A stretch of DNA of 64,000 nt from Campylorhamphus procurvoides (taxonomy: Eukaryota > Chordata > Aves > Passeriformes > Dendrocolaptidae): positions 610,205 to 674,204 of the forward strand of contig WBMV01001030.1 in assembly GCA_013396655.1 (NCBI GenBank), read 5' to 3'. Within the stretch, counting starts at the first letter, position 1. Every line of letters begins with the position of its first letter. The translations under genes and the position numbers were made by a program. The notes under the pieces were generated by a model. The model did not search any database and had not been told where the DNA came from. It was given only the letters and a program-made list of their open reading frames with translations. Shown here piece after piece: positions 51,561 through 64,000 of this stretch.

Positions 51561-54500
51561 GAATATTCACTAATTAAGAAGCAAATGTACTGTGGTTAAA
51601 CAAAATTCACTTGTGTCAATACCAGCTCTGTTTATTAAGGTTAGAGAGACTAAGCTGCATGCTTTTCACCTACACTCACCTTAATTGTGAGACTAATTCA
51701 TTAATGGGGGTGGGAAAAGCACAAATCAAGTCTTTCGTTAGGTCTCCACCTGGAGCAGCAGGGATCATGGAATACATATAAAATATTTGTAAGCATTTTA
51801 GGAGAGTGTGAAATCTGAGCTGATATTGGTAAAAATTTAAAGCAAAGAAGGGAGGAGAGAAAATTAATCCAGATAGCTATACTACTAGCTTCAACTTTGA
51901 CACTGCCAAATTTAGCCAAATTTCAGTGTACTCATAATGGGCAGGGGTTTATAACAACTCTTCACACGTATCCAGTAAATGTGGAAGTGCAGGTTACATA
52001 TATACACACATTGTACTATATATTAAGTAATCTCACATTCAAGTCTCTTTCTTTCATATATAATAGATTAATAGTAATTATAGACCAAATTTCTCAGAAA
52101 CTCAACAGATATACCCTCTTGGAGTCCTAGATATCAAAGCTTTTGTTATAACATGTCATTATACCATTTGTAAATTAGATTTTAATGGTACCACAATTCT
52201 CAATGTGTACATAAAGGCAAGGATATTTTTAAAATTAAACCCTCATGTTAAATATTAAGGCCAATGGAAATCACACTTAATTTGAGGCTGACATTAGTGT
52301 CTGTATTGTATATAATAATCCACTGGTAGCTAAGCAAGACAAAAAGCTCAAGCTATGACAAACCAGGACAAAACCCCCCAACTTTTCATCTATTTTGTCC
52401 TTTCTTTCTCAGCAACTTTGCTCATGAGTAACTATATCCTTGTTTCAAAGCATCTTTAAACTGGAGGGGATAGCAGGTGGAATCCAAAGCAGAAATAATT
52501 ACATGAAACCAATGAAACCAGTTAGTTAAGATTGACACTGGGCCCTAAAGACTTGCAATTTTTAAGCACTGATGTACTGCTACAAGGGGTTTTTTGGGTG
52601 CAGTTTCTTAAAAGTGCTTTGTCAAACATTTAAAATCAATAACAGGAAATGATTCTAATGAGCACTAATTGATAACAAATTGGCTTTGCATCTAAGAGCA
52701 CCTCAAACAGCACCAATGCTGGGTAGCAAGCAGATCAACAATCATGTGCTGCTTATCAGTTCAGCCCCTAGGGACATAATAATCTGATTTTCTGGGGTCT
52801 AATTTTACCTAACAGCCAGGATAAAAGTCAAGGAGAGAAACCTACAGGAAAAACTGGACCATTGCTGCAAACTGTCCTTACTAGTAAAGTTTGCTAGAAT
52901 CTCTATGTAAACTACAGATAGGCTGAGACTAAATCTTAATTACATTTCATCTCCTTTAATAAATGATCAGAGTCAGGAGGAATCAAATAATGACCATTAA
53001 CAGAGCAAGCTCTTCTCATATCAGCTTCCAGCACTGTTCTGAAACAGAACATTAAGATTAATTATTATTTGGTGGAAGAACCTGAGCAGGCAGGTTTGGT
53101 TATGATTTTTCTCCGAAGTCCAAAGGTTTCAAAGATGAACCACAGAGGCACATTCATCATTGTTAGAAAGAATCAGCCTCTGTTCTCCTTCTCCACATTC
53201 ACATGAAATGCTGTTCATGCTGAGAGGTTTAAACCCATGAAGCAAACATCAACTCAATCTTTGAAGGTTTCTATATTGTGAGGTGCAAAAGGATTCTCAG
53301 ATGTGTAAATTTTGAACTTAAGAAAGTCAGATCAATGAACAAGACAACAGTCATGCAAGGACAACCATGCCATCTTTCAATGAAAGTGTTTTCTCCTTCC
53401 ACTGACACAACTTCTTCCTCTGACACATACACAGTTTGAAAGCTAAACTACATTCTTGAAAGGAGACATGATTTACCCTGGTATATTTTTGATAGTCTCT
53501 TAAAATTAGTTCTTAAGGGTGGGGGTGGGGGGAGGATATATTATTACAGGAATACAGTTACATACAAGAAACAAGTAACATCAACAAAAGCTAACAGACA
53601 AAATAAACAATGAAAAGCTACAGTTAAGCTTTCAGCAGTTTCCCCTGACAGTGTCTTTTTTCATTGTTCTTCCTCTGGTTCTTTTGTTTACTTCTCTGGA
53701 GCCAACATAGGCTTCTTCATTCATTTATCAAGTGCCTGCCCTCTGCCCATACAGAGAGTAAAAAAGGTTCTGTCTTCTGCTTCTGCAACCACTAATGGGC
53801 AGACTCTGCAAGGCTGAATAGATTTATTTGAGAAGGAAAGGTGTACTTTCAGGTTCTTGAGCTCTACATAAACATATAGCTTTGATTTTACGTGTGGTCA
53901 AAATACTAAACATTCAAGGTAAAACTTGATGGAAATACAAACTAAAAAGAAATACATAATGTGCTTTGGTCAAATTGAATTTGATATTTTTCTTTCTCTT
54001 TTTCTCTCCCTCATCTTAATCGCCTTCCAACATTTTGTAGCTAAAGGGACCAAAAAGGTACTAACATAATCAAGTAATTCTTATTTTATATGCAATTCAA
54101 AGATATTTCAATAATTCAATGCTTTTTCTTTACTGTGGAGTTCTTTATGTACACTGCCAACGATTACATGTTACCATAAAGACTAAGATCATTATTCACA
54201 GCCAAACCAGCAATGCAATAAGAAAAAGGGATGAAGTTTAATTTTAAGAGAGTAATAATAAAATTTCTGTTAACAATTTCAAAAAAGGTGCCCTTGTTTA
54301 GGTCCCCTCATTCATTTTAAGTATCTGAGAGATGACTTACATATTCGGTATACAGTTTCCTCATGGGGGTATATAAATGTCTAATTATAAGCACCCATGT
54401 TTGAAAGTTTATCATTGCAAAAAATTCAAGACAATGATACTGCAAATTAAAGACTATTCACTCCCTTGCATCTCCTTTATCATGCAACTAAAGGAAATAA

Positions 54501-57500
54501 TAAAATATAACATTCATTTTAAGTGAGGATAGTGAAGTTGTTGGTCCAAACTCAGTGGTGAAACCCAGTGCAACATATGTGGAATTCCAAGTTTTCTTTG
54601 CAAGCCCCTGGATTCACACGCTTCTCACGAATGTGCCAACCCCATAGCATTTACTCCATAAATTTTGTGGAATTCCCAGAAATCTGGCTCACAGAAGAGA
54701 TGACAATGCAATTTATTCTAAGGGCTCCATGGCTGTAAAAAAAAAGTTATCATAAGAAAAAGGGAGTTGGGAAATCCCTTTGCTTATTCCCACTGTCCTG
54801 AACAAAGGCTTGAACTGATAAAGCTTAAACTTAGCCTGGGCAGCAGATCTTTTAGCTCATTGTCATAATTAGTGTTTTTCATAAAGCCTCAGCTGCTGGA
54901 ATCAGGTGATTGTATGCATCAGTCAGTGTGCACATTAGAAAAACAAGGAATTCTCCAGACCTATGACTGCACAGAAAAACTTAAAAACCTTCAGTAAATA
55001 TAACCCATAGACATAGAATTTGCAGGCTGAACTCTAAGACAATATAATGTATATTACCCAGTAGGATAAATGAAGGTGCAAACTATAGAAGCACAGAATC
55101 ATTGACATGAGCTTAGGCTTCAATAAAATGGATTTTTGAAAATATAATAAATTGCAAAATCTCCCCACACTCCCTACAGGATACATGAAAGCTTTACTCA
55201 AAGTAAAAATGCTCTGTTTTCCACAGGCATCAGAACATACTTAAAAATGCATTAATAGAAAAACTAAGAATTTGTAACAAAAAAATGCAATATTATCTGG
55301 GACATTAATTTATATCCATAGGGAAGACACTTGTTTAAACTCATATCTTTTAGTACGGCTAGCAAGACTTTATGCCCTGCTCAAAGTCACAGCAAAAATA
55401 AGGGTGGTAGGAGAAAAGGCAAGACATGAAATTCCCATGTTCTATATTTCCTAGGAGGACTGTAATTTATCTGAAGACTATCCAGGCTCATCTGACTATA
55501 AATCAAATGGGGTCTGTAAGTGGTATCTTCCATTGGGCTCAAATGCCTCCTGGAAGGTAAGGAGCACCTACCACATCATATGACACAAGTCCAGTCTATC
55601 GATATCAACTGGGATTTTTTTATCCTCATCCAAGGTTAAATTGATATGGGATTTATGGTATTCCTCGTCCAAAATGTAAATACCTCTCTAAAGAGAAATG
55701 GAAAGCCTGCAGTGAGGAAATTTTTCTGTCACACTGGCTCACCATACAAGATCTACTTGTTTCTTTTGTTCTACACAGGGGAAAAAGGGAAAATAACCCT
55801 TTTGTTTTAACCCCCTTTTATCTACCAATCCCATGCGAATGGCCTGGCTAGCTTTCTTAGAGCAAAGTACAATTTCTTTACCAGGTACTGGCCAAACTTC
55901 AGACTGCTCAGACACTTCTTTTTCTCTCTTTTTTTTTTCTCCAAGTTTCATCCAGGATATTCTTTTCTGAAGATTTTACTCGGAGTGGCTTCCTTATGGC
56001 TCCTTAAACTGCAGCCATAATCAGTTACACAGCTATTGCAGAAAACCAAATGATGCCTATGCTGAACTTTAAGACCTTAACAATACATAGAGGTTGGTGT
56101 CAGGACTTTGTTACCGAATTCAGGAAGGTACTGAACTTTCTCTTGACCTTCTCTACGTCACCAATTAGTTATAAGGAAACTGTCTTACACACCGTTACTT
56201 TTTTTAAACCATGTGATCATGTGAAAACAGGTTGATGGCTCTTAACCGCAGTAGAGAGTTTCAATACTATGGAGTGTACAGAACTGAATTACTCATAAAT
56301 ATACTTGAAATGATTTAAAGAAACAATGGATTTATGAAGATAGCCAAACAGAAAATGTATGAATGCAGTTGTGGGAGAAAACTCTGATTATAGATAAATT
56401 GGGATATGAAGGCCTATGTCAATAAACATTAAATAACGCACTTAGGGAACATTGCTAAAATATTCAGAATCATGGTCTCTAAAGTAGTTATTTCTACTCA
56501 GAAAACAGATCTGGAGTTGTGGACAGTTTCCTCAAATTGCCTGAGGAGAAGACTGACAAAAGAGCAGAAACTATTGTAACAAGACTGCACAAACCCCAGT
56601 AAGATCTGCATTTGAATACAGATAGCAGTTCTGGTCTTTCCATCTTTAAATCATTTAATGGAAATGGAAGAGCTATGAGGAACAAATTAGAAACACAGAT
56701 GTGTAATAGTTCACTTTCCCTGAATCTTTCATCTTAATCTATACTTTTTTTTCACATGTAAAAGACATTCCTTCTCACATGACACAATGAAATAATTAGA
56801 TAATACATTTAAAAGGAAGCCTGGATGTTTTTTCCAAGTAATTTGACAGTGGAACTCATTACCAAAACTCAAAGGAAGTAAAAAGCAGAAAAAGGTTCAA
56901 AAACATATTAGACAACTTTAGGACAGATATCTGTCTGTAGTCATCTGCCTGCTTAGGAAGCCCATAATTCACTGACTCCTGGGAGCTATGAGAGATAGGA
57001 CAGCAGCAAGATTCCTCTCCATGCATCCCCTTGCTGATAGCTTGCCTGTGTTTATTATCTGCCTCTTCAGAAATCTAATATTGGCAATATGATCCCTTTA
57101 CTAATTCACTTCTAAAGCTCCAAATTTACCAGTTCTTGCACAAAAAGCTAGAATGCGCACTTAACTGAAAGTTCTTTAGCTAATGTTAGCTGCTAACACA
57201 CTACAGAGCCCAACTGCTACAAGGCTTTATTAGTGATCATTTAATGACTTTGAACTTCAAACACGTTTATAAAAGTACATTTTATTATTGTCCAAATTGG
57301 TTTCAAAGCTTTTTGAGCTACATCTCTTAAAAAAAAAAAAAGGCAATTTTCTCCTCCATCTGAAGATTATATCTCAGCTTTTTTTACATCTGTGTGGGAA
57401 AGAAAGACCATTTGGTCAAACAGATCAAACAAAGGCAAATATCAATGAAAGGCCTCAGTGAGAAACTGGGCTCACAGTACGAAACTGTAATTCAACTGCT

Positions 57501-60356
57501 GAAGCAGCAGGAAGTAGTTCAGAGGATGACAGCAGTGATGAGGAACTCCTTGGCTCTGTTCTTTCCTCTGATACCTGCGTCATTAGAAAAGCGCTTCCTT
57601 TTTACATTCTTATAAAATAAGTAAAACCTGTCTTGCAAGAGCATCAATTCAATGAACCTTTTAAGACTTTGTAGAGCTTTTCAAAGAATATATTATGGAG
57701 GGTTGTTACACCCACCCAAGTTCTGCTGAGGCCACCTTTGTAGCCCCCAGCTCTCAAATGTAATAAACATGTCTTGTTCGGTTTCTCAACTAAAATTTTT
57801 AAGTTTTATACTGCTCATCAGTATAGAATTACAAAATGAAAAATTACTCGTTACTTGATAAATTCCCTTGCTAAAAATAACAATCACAGAAATTTGAATG
57901 ATTAGAAAAGTTAACACAATATATACTTAGGTAAGGGTGATGGTTGAACATGCCTTCATCCTGGAGTAGCTAAAATAACTAGCTAGAGGCAGTTATTTCC
58001 TTTTCAGTTCTCTTCCAGTTTAAGTACCATTAGTTGGATAAATCTACAAGAGTAGTTTTGGCACATCTGAGTATTTCCAGAGTGAATAAAGATGCTGAGA
58101 GGAGCAGTTTGTCATGAATATGGCACTACCAATATAAAGACACATTTACCAATACAGACATGCCGCTGTTCAGTTTCAAAGCTCATACAATTGACAGTCT
58201 GGGATTCATGCAATAAAGTAGATTATTATGTGTTGCCCCATATAAACGACCTACTGTGCCCTAGAAAAACACCACAGGATTAGAAAAGTTTTCATGGCCT
58301 TGAATGGATTTTCATGGTATTGAAACTCGAAAGGAGACCTGTACTGAATCAGGCCACAAGTGCAGCTGCTTTTCTCCTTTGACAAAGTATAAAGATGTTG
58401 TAATATAACTGTCAGAAGTTCATACTACTATAATAAAAAACAATTTTATAACACAGATAGGACCTAAGTCTTTAAAGGAGGAGTGAGGCAGAGGGGAGTT
58501 GGTTGCATTTGTGTTACTAATCATGACTTCATCACACCAAAGCTGGTATTAGGTGGTGTATGTGATTGCGTGTCAAATCTGGCTCCCAACACACACCTGA
58601 AAGAATGACAGATGCAGGCGTGGCATTGCACAATGCTGCAGGAGGAACTGTCCACGCTACTTCTGTGTCTGACAGCTAGTCAGACTAGCTAGTTTTGCTT
58701 AAACTGGCTAGTTTGTTTTAAAATAAAAATGCGAACTGAAATTAACGCTGTTTGTTGACAATCATTAACTGACCACTATAAAAAAGCCATAAATTCTGTT
58801 GTCATCAGAAAATGCTTTGTAATGGTCTAAAACTAATGCAGCTTCCTCTCCTATAAAATCCCTACAGCGTCAAAGGTTTAGTTTGTACACTCTTTGGGCT
58901 TTCTGAAGCTTAAAATCACTGCCAGTGCACCTGCTTTCTTGAAGATCATTGGGTAAACATCCCAGCAAAGCCCAATCAACCTGGCTTTAGTTACCTTACC
59001 GTCTGCTCTAGAAGAAAATTAATGTTATGAGATGTGTCTTTCCCTGAAAATTGTTGGTGTTAGGTTACTGTGGCAGCTGTCAGGACATGCAGGGGTCTTT
59101 CTGCTGGATGTTGACCCAGCTGGCCTAGGCACAGCCCAGTCCCTGCCCCCATGCCAGCATCACTGGAACACTGTGCCAGCCACTCTGCCAGTGTCAGGGT
59201 GCCCTGAGCCCAAACAGCACACCAGAGCTCAGACTTGCCAGTGTGCCCCAACAAACCCCAGCTCCTTTCAATGCTCACTCAGGCCATTGTGAAACACCAA
59301 TGTCAGCTCTGAACTCACGTAATAAGGAGTTAGGAAGAAACATGTAGAAAGAGTGAAAAAACTCCTGCAGAGCTACATGGATGAAGACAAATGAAATCCG
59401 ATTAACAACACCTCTTTTTCTTCTATTTTGATGTCATGTGGAAAAGAAATTAGCATAGCAAATCCTGCTTTACCTCTGAATGAAATTTCAGATCCTTAGT
59501 CTGAACTCCACTCCTTTCTCCTGGAACAAAAAGCCAAAATGAAGAGCTTGTCAGCTTCAGAGGGGAGATTGGTCACACTTCAGTGGTTTGCAGGGATGGG
59601 CGCCCACCCAGACATTGCTGCCTGGCCACAGGGACACCACTGCCACCCAGCCTCTCTTCAGCTGCTGCCACCCCTGTGCTCTGCTTCAGCCTTACTACAG
59701 CTTGCCAGGACTTCTGGTTTGCCTGAGCCCTCTGGGCAGGCGCATTAAGAACACTTTTTAAACATCGCTTCCTAAAATAGCCAAAGGGCAATGTACAGTA
59801 GAGGAAAAGAATTCAGTCACATTACAGTCAAAGAACGGTGCAAATTAAAGTGAAGTGCTTAACTCATATTTAGTCAAAACCCCCCATATAAAATAATATA
59901 AACATCAAAATCACTTAAAAGAAACCTTCATGTGGGAACTGGAATTGTAGAGGCAAGGGTCTCATTCACTTTACCAAGACTGAAGAAGTCAAAACCCTCA
60001 CTGTGTTCTGAAGATGAATCGCTTAGCACCCTTCTCCACTGGTAAGTATTCATAGATTAAATAGTAGCAACACCAGTGCAATTCATCTGGGATGAAAATC
60101 CTTCCCAGTTAAACTTTCACATAGTGAAAACACATTTTCCCAGAAGTTTTGCATTTTGGATTTCAAAATACGCCCTTCTTGAAATACATGCCTGAGCTCC
60201 CTGGGGCATTTTGGTTGTCAATATCAGTCATAAATAAAGATAAAGCAGACTTCAGAGCAGAGAAATAGGATGAGAAACGAAACAGAAATCTCCTGCTCCA
60301 AGAATCTTTGCTTTGTAATTCTCCACTGATGTTCTCTCTAGTACTAGTGCTGGGAA
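51561..60356. other. Upstream of the short exon; long-isoform intron, no exon seen
   Basis: No long-isoform exon (RING, zinc-finger or first-PDZ coding) was found on the minus strand. Positions about 52590-52830 contain mixed-composition sequence with several ATTA/TAAT cores, typical of vertebrate conserved non-coding elements. GC-richer patches at 59080-59290 and 59560-59730 support only chance frames. A 73-codon plus frame at 57394-57615 matches nothing recognised. Confidence 0.55.
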
Positions 60357-60410
60357 AAGGATGATCTTTAAAGGTCCCTTCCAATCCAGTGAGTTCTGTG
60401 ATTCTGTGAT
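60357..60410 (+). mobile_element. CR1 LINE 3' tip
   Basis: GGATGATCTTTAAAGGTCCC, then TTCCAATCCAGTGAG and TTCTGTGATTCTGTGAT form a complete CR1 3' tip. Upstream sequence shows no clear CR1 landmarks, which indicates very short 5' truncation. Confidence 0.85.
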
Positions 60411-62908
60411 CTCACCTGAACTTCTTGCCTGACTAAGAATGTCCACCCTACTTTGTCCAACGGTGCCGTAAGTGCCCTTGGTACCCTTATACTTTACCAA
60501 GAGCAAACAATGATATTTCTTAAAAATAATAAAATAAAATTTTATTTTTGCAGGATAAATATTTTAGGAGATACTGCTTGGAGTTCTCTATCTCAAAACT
60601 TTCAAGGCCAGTTGTACAATCTTTTTCAGCTCCTCCAGTAAGGCAGACTTATATTGGTAACAGTTTAAAGATGTTTACAGGCACATACCTTCCCTGTGCC
60701 TCCACACCTACCCATCCCCTTGCCTGCCCAGACCAAAGCACCCTGCTGCAATATAAAAATGGATAAATTTAATCTCATATACTCCAGAGACAATTTCAGT
60801 AGTACAGAACCATTTAACCACAAAAGGAAAACAAGGGACCTCAGGCCAGGCAGGCATCTCCTGCGGCTAAATCTGCACACATTTGTATTTGTCCATTAAG
60901 AAGTCAGATCCCATATTTTCAACTCGTCTTCAGAGAAGAGAGTGAGATGCTTTCATTTATAGAGAGGAGGAAGTGACGTCCCCGAAAAATGAATTTACTT
61001 ATCAGCTTCAAACTACAGAGAGTATGTATGTGAGTGTTCACACAGGAGGCGATAGCAGCATATTTCCAAAACTCACGTGTTTAACTTTTTTACAGAATTA
61101 CAGTTTTCATCTTTTTTTTTTAAAAAAAGGTATTTAATAAAAGAGGAAATATTCAACCTTCTCAAAGTCAATGCCCAGTCTCTTCTCTGTGATTCTTCCT
61201 GCAAAGATATGAAAAAATCACCGGGGGGNNNCGGCGGCGGGAGGAGGGGCACGGGGAGGGAAGAAAAACTACAAAAAATCAAGGAGAATAACTGCTTGGG
61301 GAAGGGTGGTACTTTTTATGCAAGACCTTTGCATCTAGTCTGAATAACTTTCATTTCTATTCAGTTCTTGTGCAGGACACTAGGATTATATGTATCAGCT
61401 TAATTCAGCGATAAGAAAATCCTTACTATAAATCCTTCCATGTGGGACAAATCTGTCAAGATCTTGATTATCAAAACAAATGAACACACAGTAAAATGTG
61501 ACATACATAGCATACACTTTACATGATAAATTAGCCCCAGCACAACTGACAGACATACTGTAAGGGGATGTTAAGGCTGCTATGGCAAGCAATGTCTTTC
61601 CTCCCCCAGCACCTCAATCACAAGTTTTCCGAGTCAATGACTTCTAGCAAAAGACAACAAACTTTCTACAGTTAAACACTACTTGCACATAACATATTTC
61701 TCTGTTCCACTGTGTTCTCCCTCAGAAGTTACTGCCTCCAACAGCTGACCTCATCCTGTCACTGGAGTGACTAGCCAGAAGCTGTAAGGTTGCTCTCTTC
61801 CTCTCATGAGATCTGTTAAGGATTTACTGTAATTTCCCAGGGATCCAATAGTTATGGTCAAAAAAATTAGAAAACTCATGCAGTGAGCAACAACATTGTC
61901 AGCTCAGGAAAAACAAGAGTCCTGTCTCAAGCTAGAAATCTGAACTGAAATTCTGGTACTTTAGCTACCCAAAACTTTGGATGTTACACATTCCTCAGAA
62001 ATGGGTTGTCATGTAAGGTCTAAGTTTTTTTTAAGAAACATTCCCACTTTTGGTTGGAATGAAAACTGTAGGAAAAAAAATCTCATGATTTCAGCATACT
62101 TCTCATCCAAAATGGGGTTTGGAACTCCTAAGGCAGAAACTCAGTGATACATTTAAAGAATCATAGCAAACACCAGTGAGAATTTAGCAAAGCATCCATA
62201 ACAGCTATTTCTGTCAACAAGACATAAGCATGAGCTCTCCTGCACAAAGATCAAAACAATAAATAGAGTATATTCCTGACACAAGGTATTCAGAACCTCC
62301 ATCAGGACAGGCCCATCTTTGCTGCAAAAAATACATGAGTCTTATACAGTAATCCTGACAGCTTCATTGATTACTCCTCCTGGAAACCCGCTAGAAATTC
62401 AAATTAAATTAGCTTCTTCTGGCTTTCTTAGCAAAACTCATGAACAAAGCTGTGTTCTCACTGACCTCAGCAGAGGCACCAGCTGATCCAAAACTCTTGT
62501 TTAGCTCTAAGTTCTTTGATTACAGTGTCCTTTTTATTTAAAATTATGACATACGTTTATTGATCATCAGCAGACCCAGCTATGACCATATGAAAATCAC
62601 CATGGGAAATGCTCATGTTTCTGTACATTTAGGAAGGATTGCGGAAGGCACTTGTGTCATCTTTCTACTGTGTACTATAGCTCGTCATATGAACATTTCA
62701 CAAAAGGTCACAACTCAACTGACAAAACTAATAATTAAGGTGTTTTTCTGAATGCATACTATCCTAATGGAAAGTTAAGTGATAAAATAAGGATGAGAAG
62801 CAAAGATCTTGAAAAACTGTTATCCTCAGCTAAACTTTCTATGCACTGTTGGTGAAGATGAGATCAATTTCTATAAAGGTATATTTCCTCTTTCATAATA
62901 AGTTTTAT
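60411..62908. other. No gene seen; intron-like sequence
   Basis: This is AT-rich except for the GC-rich patch at 61221-61260. No other element was recognised. Confidence 0.5.
61221..61260 (+). other. GC-rich patch with 3-base gap and G-quadruplex motif
   Basis: An almost pure G/C stretch of about 40 bases begins CCGGGGGG, has NNN at 61229-61231, and ends CACGGGGAGGG. G-runs at 61239-61241, 61246-61249, 61253-61256 and 61258-61260 meet the usual four-run quadruplex pattern. The flanks on both sides are AT-rich intron-like sequence. It is either a real quadruplex that stalled sequencing or a join artefact. Confidence 0.7.
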
Positions 62909-63116
62909 TCACAGAATCAGCAGAGTTGGAAGGGACCCACAAGGATCATTGAGTCCAATTCCTAGTGTTGCACAAGACCGTTCCCAAGAGTCACATCATG
63001 TGCCTGAAAGTATCATCCAAATGCTTCTTGAACTCTGTCAGGCTTGGTGCTGTGACCACTTCTCTGGGGAGCCTGTTCCAGCACTCAACCATCCTCTGGG
63101 TGAAGAACTTTTCTTA
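62909..63116 (-). mobile_element. CR1 LINE 3' fragment (minus strand)
   Basis: On the plus strand it begins TTCACAGAATCAGCAG, then GTTGGAAGGGACCCACAAGG, ATTGAGTCCAATTCCTAG, and ends with CTGGGTGAAGAACTTTTCT. These are the reverse complements, in the right order, of the CR1 3' UTR and the last ORF2 codons. The copy is 5'-truncated at about 63116. It lies in the same orientation as PDZRN4. Confidence 0.93.
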
Positions 63117-63149
63117 GGTACAAGCAGAAGAGCAAATAATTCTAAGCAA

Positions 63150-63183
63150 TTAAATTCAATTATTTAAAAATAATTGAATTTAA
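63150..63183. repeat. AT-rich perfect palindrome (15-bp arms)
   Basis: The arms TTAAATTCAATTATT (63150-63164) and AATAATTGAATTTAA (63169-63183) are perfect reverse complements separated by TAAA. It begins 34 bp beyond the 5' truncation point of the minus-strand CR1. It could arise from a replication slip or foldback at the CR1 integration site. Confidence 0.7.
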
Positions 63184-64000
63184 CTTGTACTAAAAACCCA
63201 CTAAATCTACACGTTTGTAGACTGTTTACATAACAACACAAGTCAAGTTTCATACAGAATTTTTCATACAGAGATATCTAAGTACCTCATAAAATCAGGC
63301 AAAGCTATTATCATTTTACAATGTGTGAATAACAAAGAAATCTAGCAACACATAGCACTGAAATACAAAAAAATAATTTTCAAAATTGTTGAAAAAGTGT
63401 AGAAAGCAACAAGAAACTCTGGTGTGAGGTGTGACGGAGCTGCCCAGCACCAGGTAGGTGACAGAAGAAATGCCAAAAGATGGCACCTAATGAATTCTTT
63501 GGTTTTTGAGATCTTTATATACCTTGAAAAGAAACAAAACCAATATGACATTAAATCTAATCTTGAACAGAAAACTCTTTGAGGGGAGATCTTACAATAA
63601 ACCACAGAGAACACATATAAAATCTGCAACAGCTTCCAGCCAGAAACAAAAACTTACGCAGTTTTATCACATTTTCTCCTTCCTTCCTTTACTGTATGGT
63701 GAGATTCTAATTTTGCCTATCCTGCTCTGTATTTCCTTGTTACCTATGCCCAGCTTAAATTCTGTGCCTTGCAACAACTGCATTTATCTCCCCATTCACC
63801 CATTCATGATACCAAACAGGTCCCTGCTGCTGTGCACTGCTCTTGTCCATCACGTCCTGCTCCTTCCTATTTCTTCTCTACCTTATATCCCTTCACACTT
63901 GGCTTCAAAACTTCCCCAGCATTGTCTCTCCTGTGCATCCTCACAGAAGCTGAACTCTGAAATAACCCCTCTGGCTGGCAGAAGGCTGTGAAGGAGAGGG
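63184..64000. other. No gene seen; unrecognised frame at window end
   Basis: A 161-codon plus-strand frame (63506-63991) is open but matches nothing I recognise. It ends inside the window and has no supporting context. Confidence 0.45.

Noticed and set aside
53516..53535. G-rich run considered as a quadruplex
   Set aside because: Only three runs of three or more Gs are clearly separated; the last run is just GG.
55084..55130. Possible CR1 tip (GCACAGAATCATTG)
   Set aside because: About ten matching bases only; this is expected by chance in a window this size.
57394..57615. Possible exon or transposase helix-turn-helix (GLSEKLGSQYETV region)
   Set aside because: No family was recognised, there are no convincing splice sites around it, and the strand is opposite to PDZRN4.

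Overview
This window looks like non-coding DNA from a bird genome. The main repeats are 5'-truncated CR1 LINEs, whose 3' tips carry the typical bird-type motif (GGTCCCTTCCAA followed by an ATTCTATGA or TTCTGTGA tail). There is also a remnant of an ERV-L type (class III) endogenous retrovirus. Gene density is very low. No tRNA, rRNA, CRISPR array or bacterial-style operon was seen, and the species cannot be named from the sequence.

The one convincing protein-coding feature is a short first exon on the minus strand at 51111-51179. It has an ATG in strong Kozak context, 23 codons and a consensus splice donor. The peptide begins MGCNLCTFQKREEHYK, which I recognise from memory as the alternative N-terminus of PDZRN4 (a LNX-family PDZ/RING protein). 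If so, the window lies inside this large gene. Positions below 51111 would be the intron after the short-isoform first exon, and positions above about 51600 would be the intron of the long isoform. No other PDZRN4 exon was found. The short N-terminus has the pattern of a myristoylated and palmitoylated protein.

Layout: 1-15990, intron-like sequence with one CR1 (936-1616) and simple repeats; 16030-17095, the longest CR1, with the reverse-transcriptase FADDT motif; 17609-17990, a pyrimidine pentamer repeat broken by a 292-base N gap; 23045-23356, another CR1; 24379-24424, an inverted repeat with homeodomain-like arms; 26540-27230, a CR1 tip followed by an LTR-like stretch; 32095-32170, a 76-nt near-perfect hairpin; 33044-33640, CR1; about 41850-43501, an internally deleted ERV-L copy on the minus strand; 45317-45345, a CR1 tip; 49880-52830, the surroundings of the PDZRN4 short exon, with stretches that look like conserved non-coding elements; 60357-60410 and 62909-63116, CR1 tips; 61221-61260, a GC-rich patch with three Ns and a G-quadruplex motif.

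Most open reading frames of 60-190 codons are scattered chance frames in AT-rich DNA or CR1 remains. The strongest leads are the lipid-anchor N-terminus of the PDZRN4 short isoform with its overlapping upstream ORF, and the strand-biased hairpin at 32095-32170.
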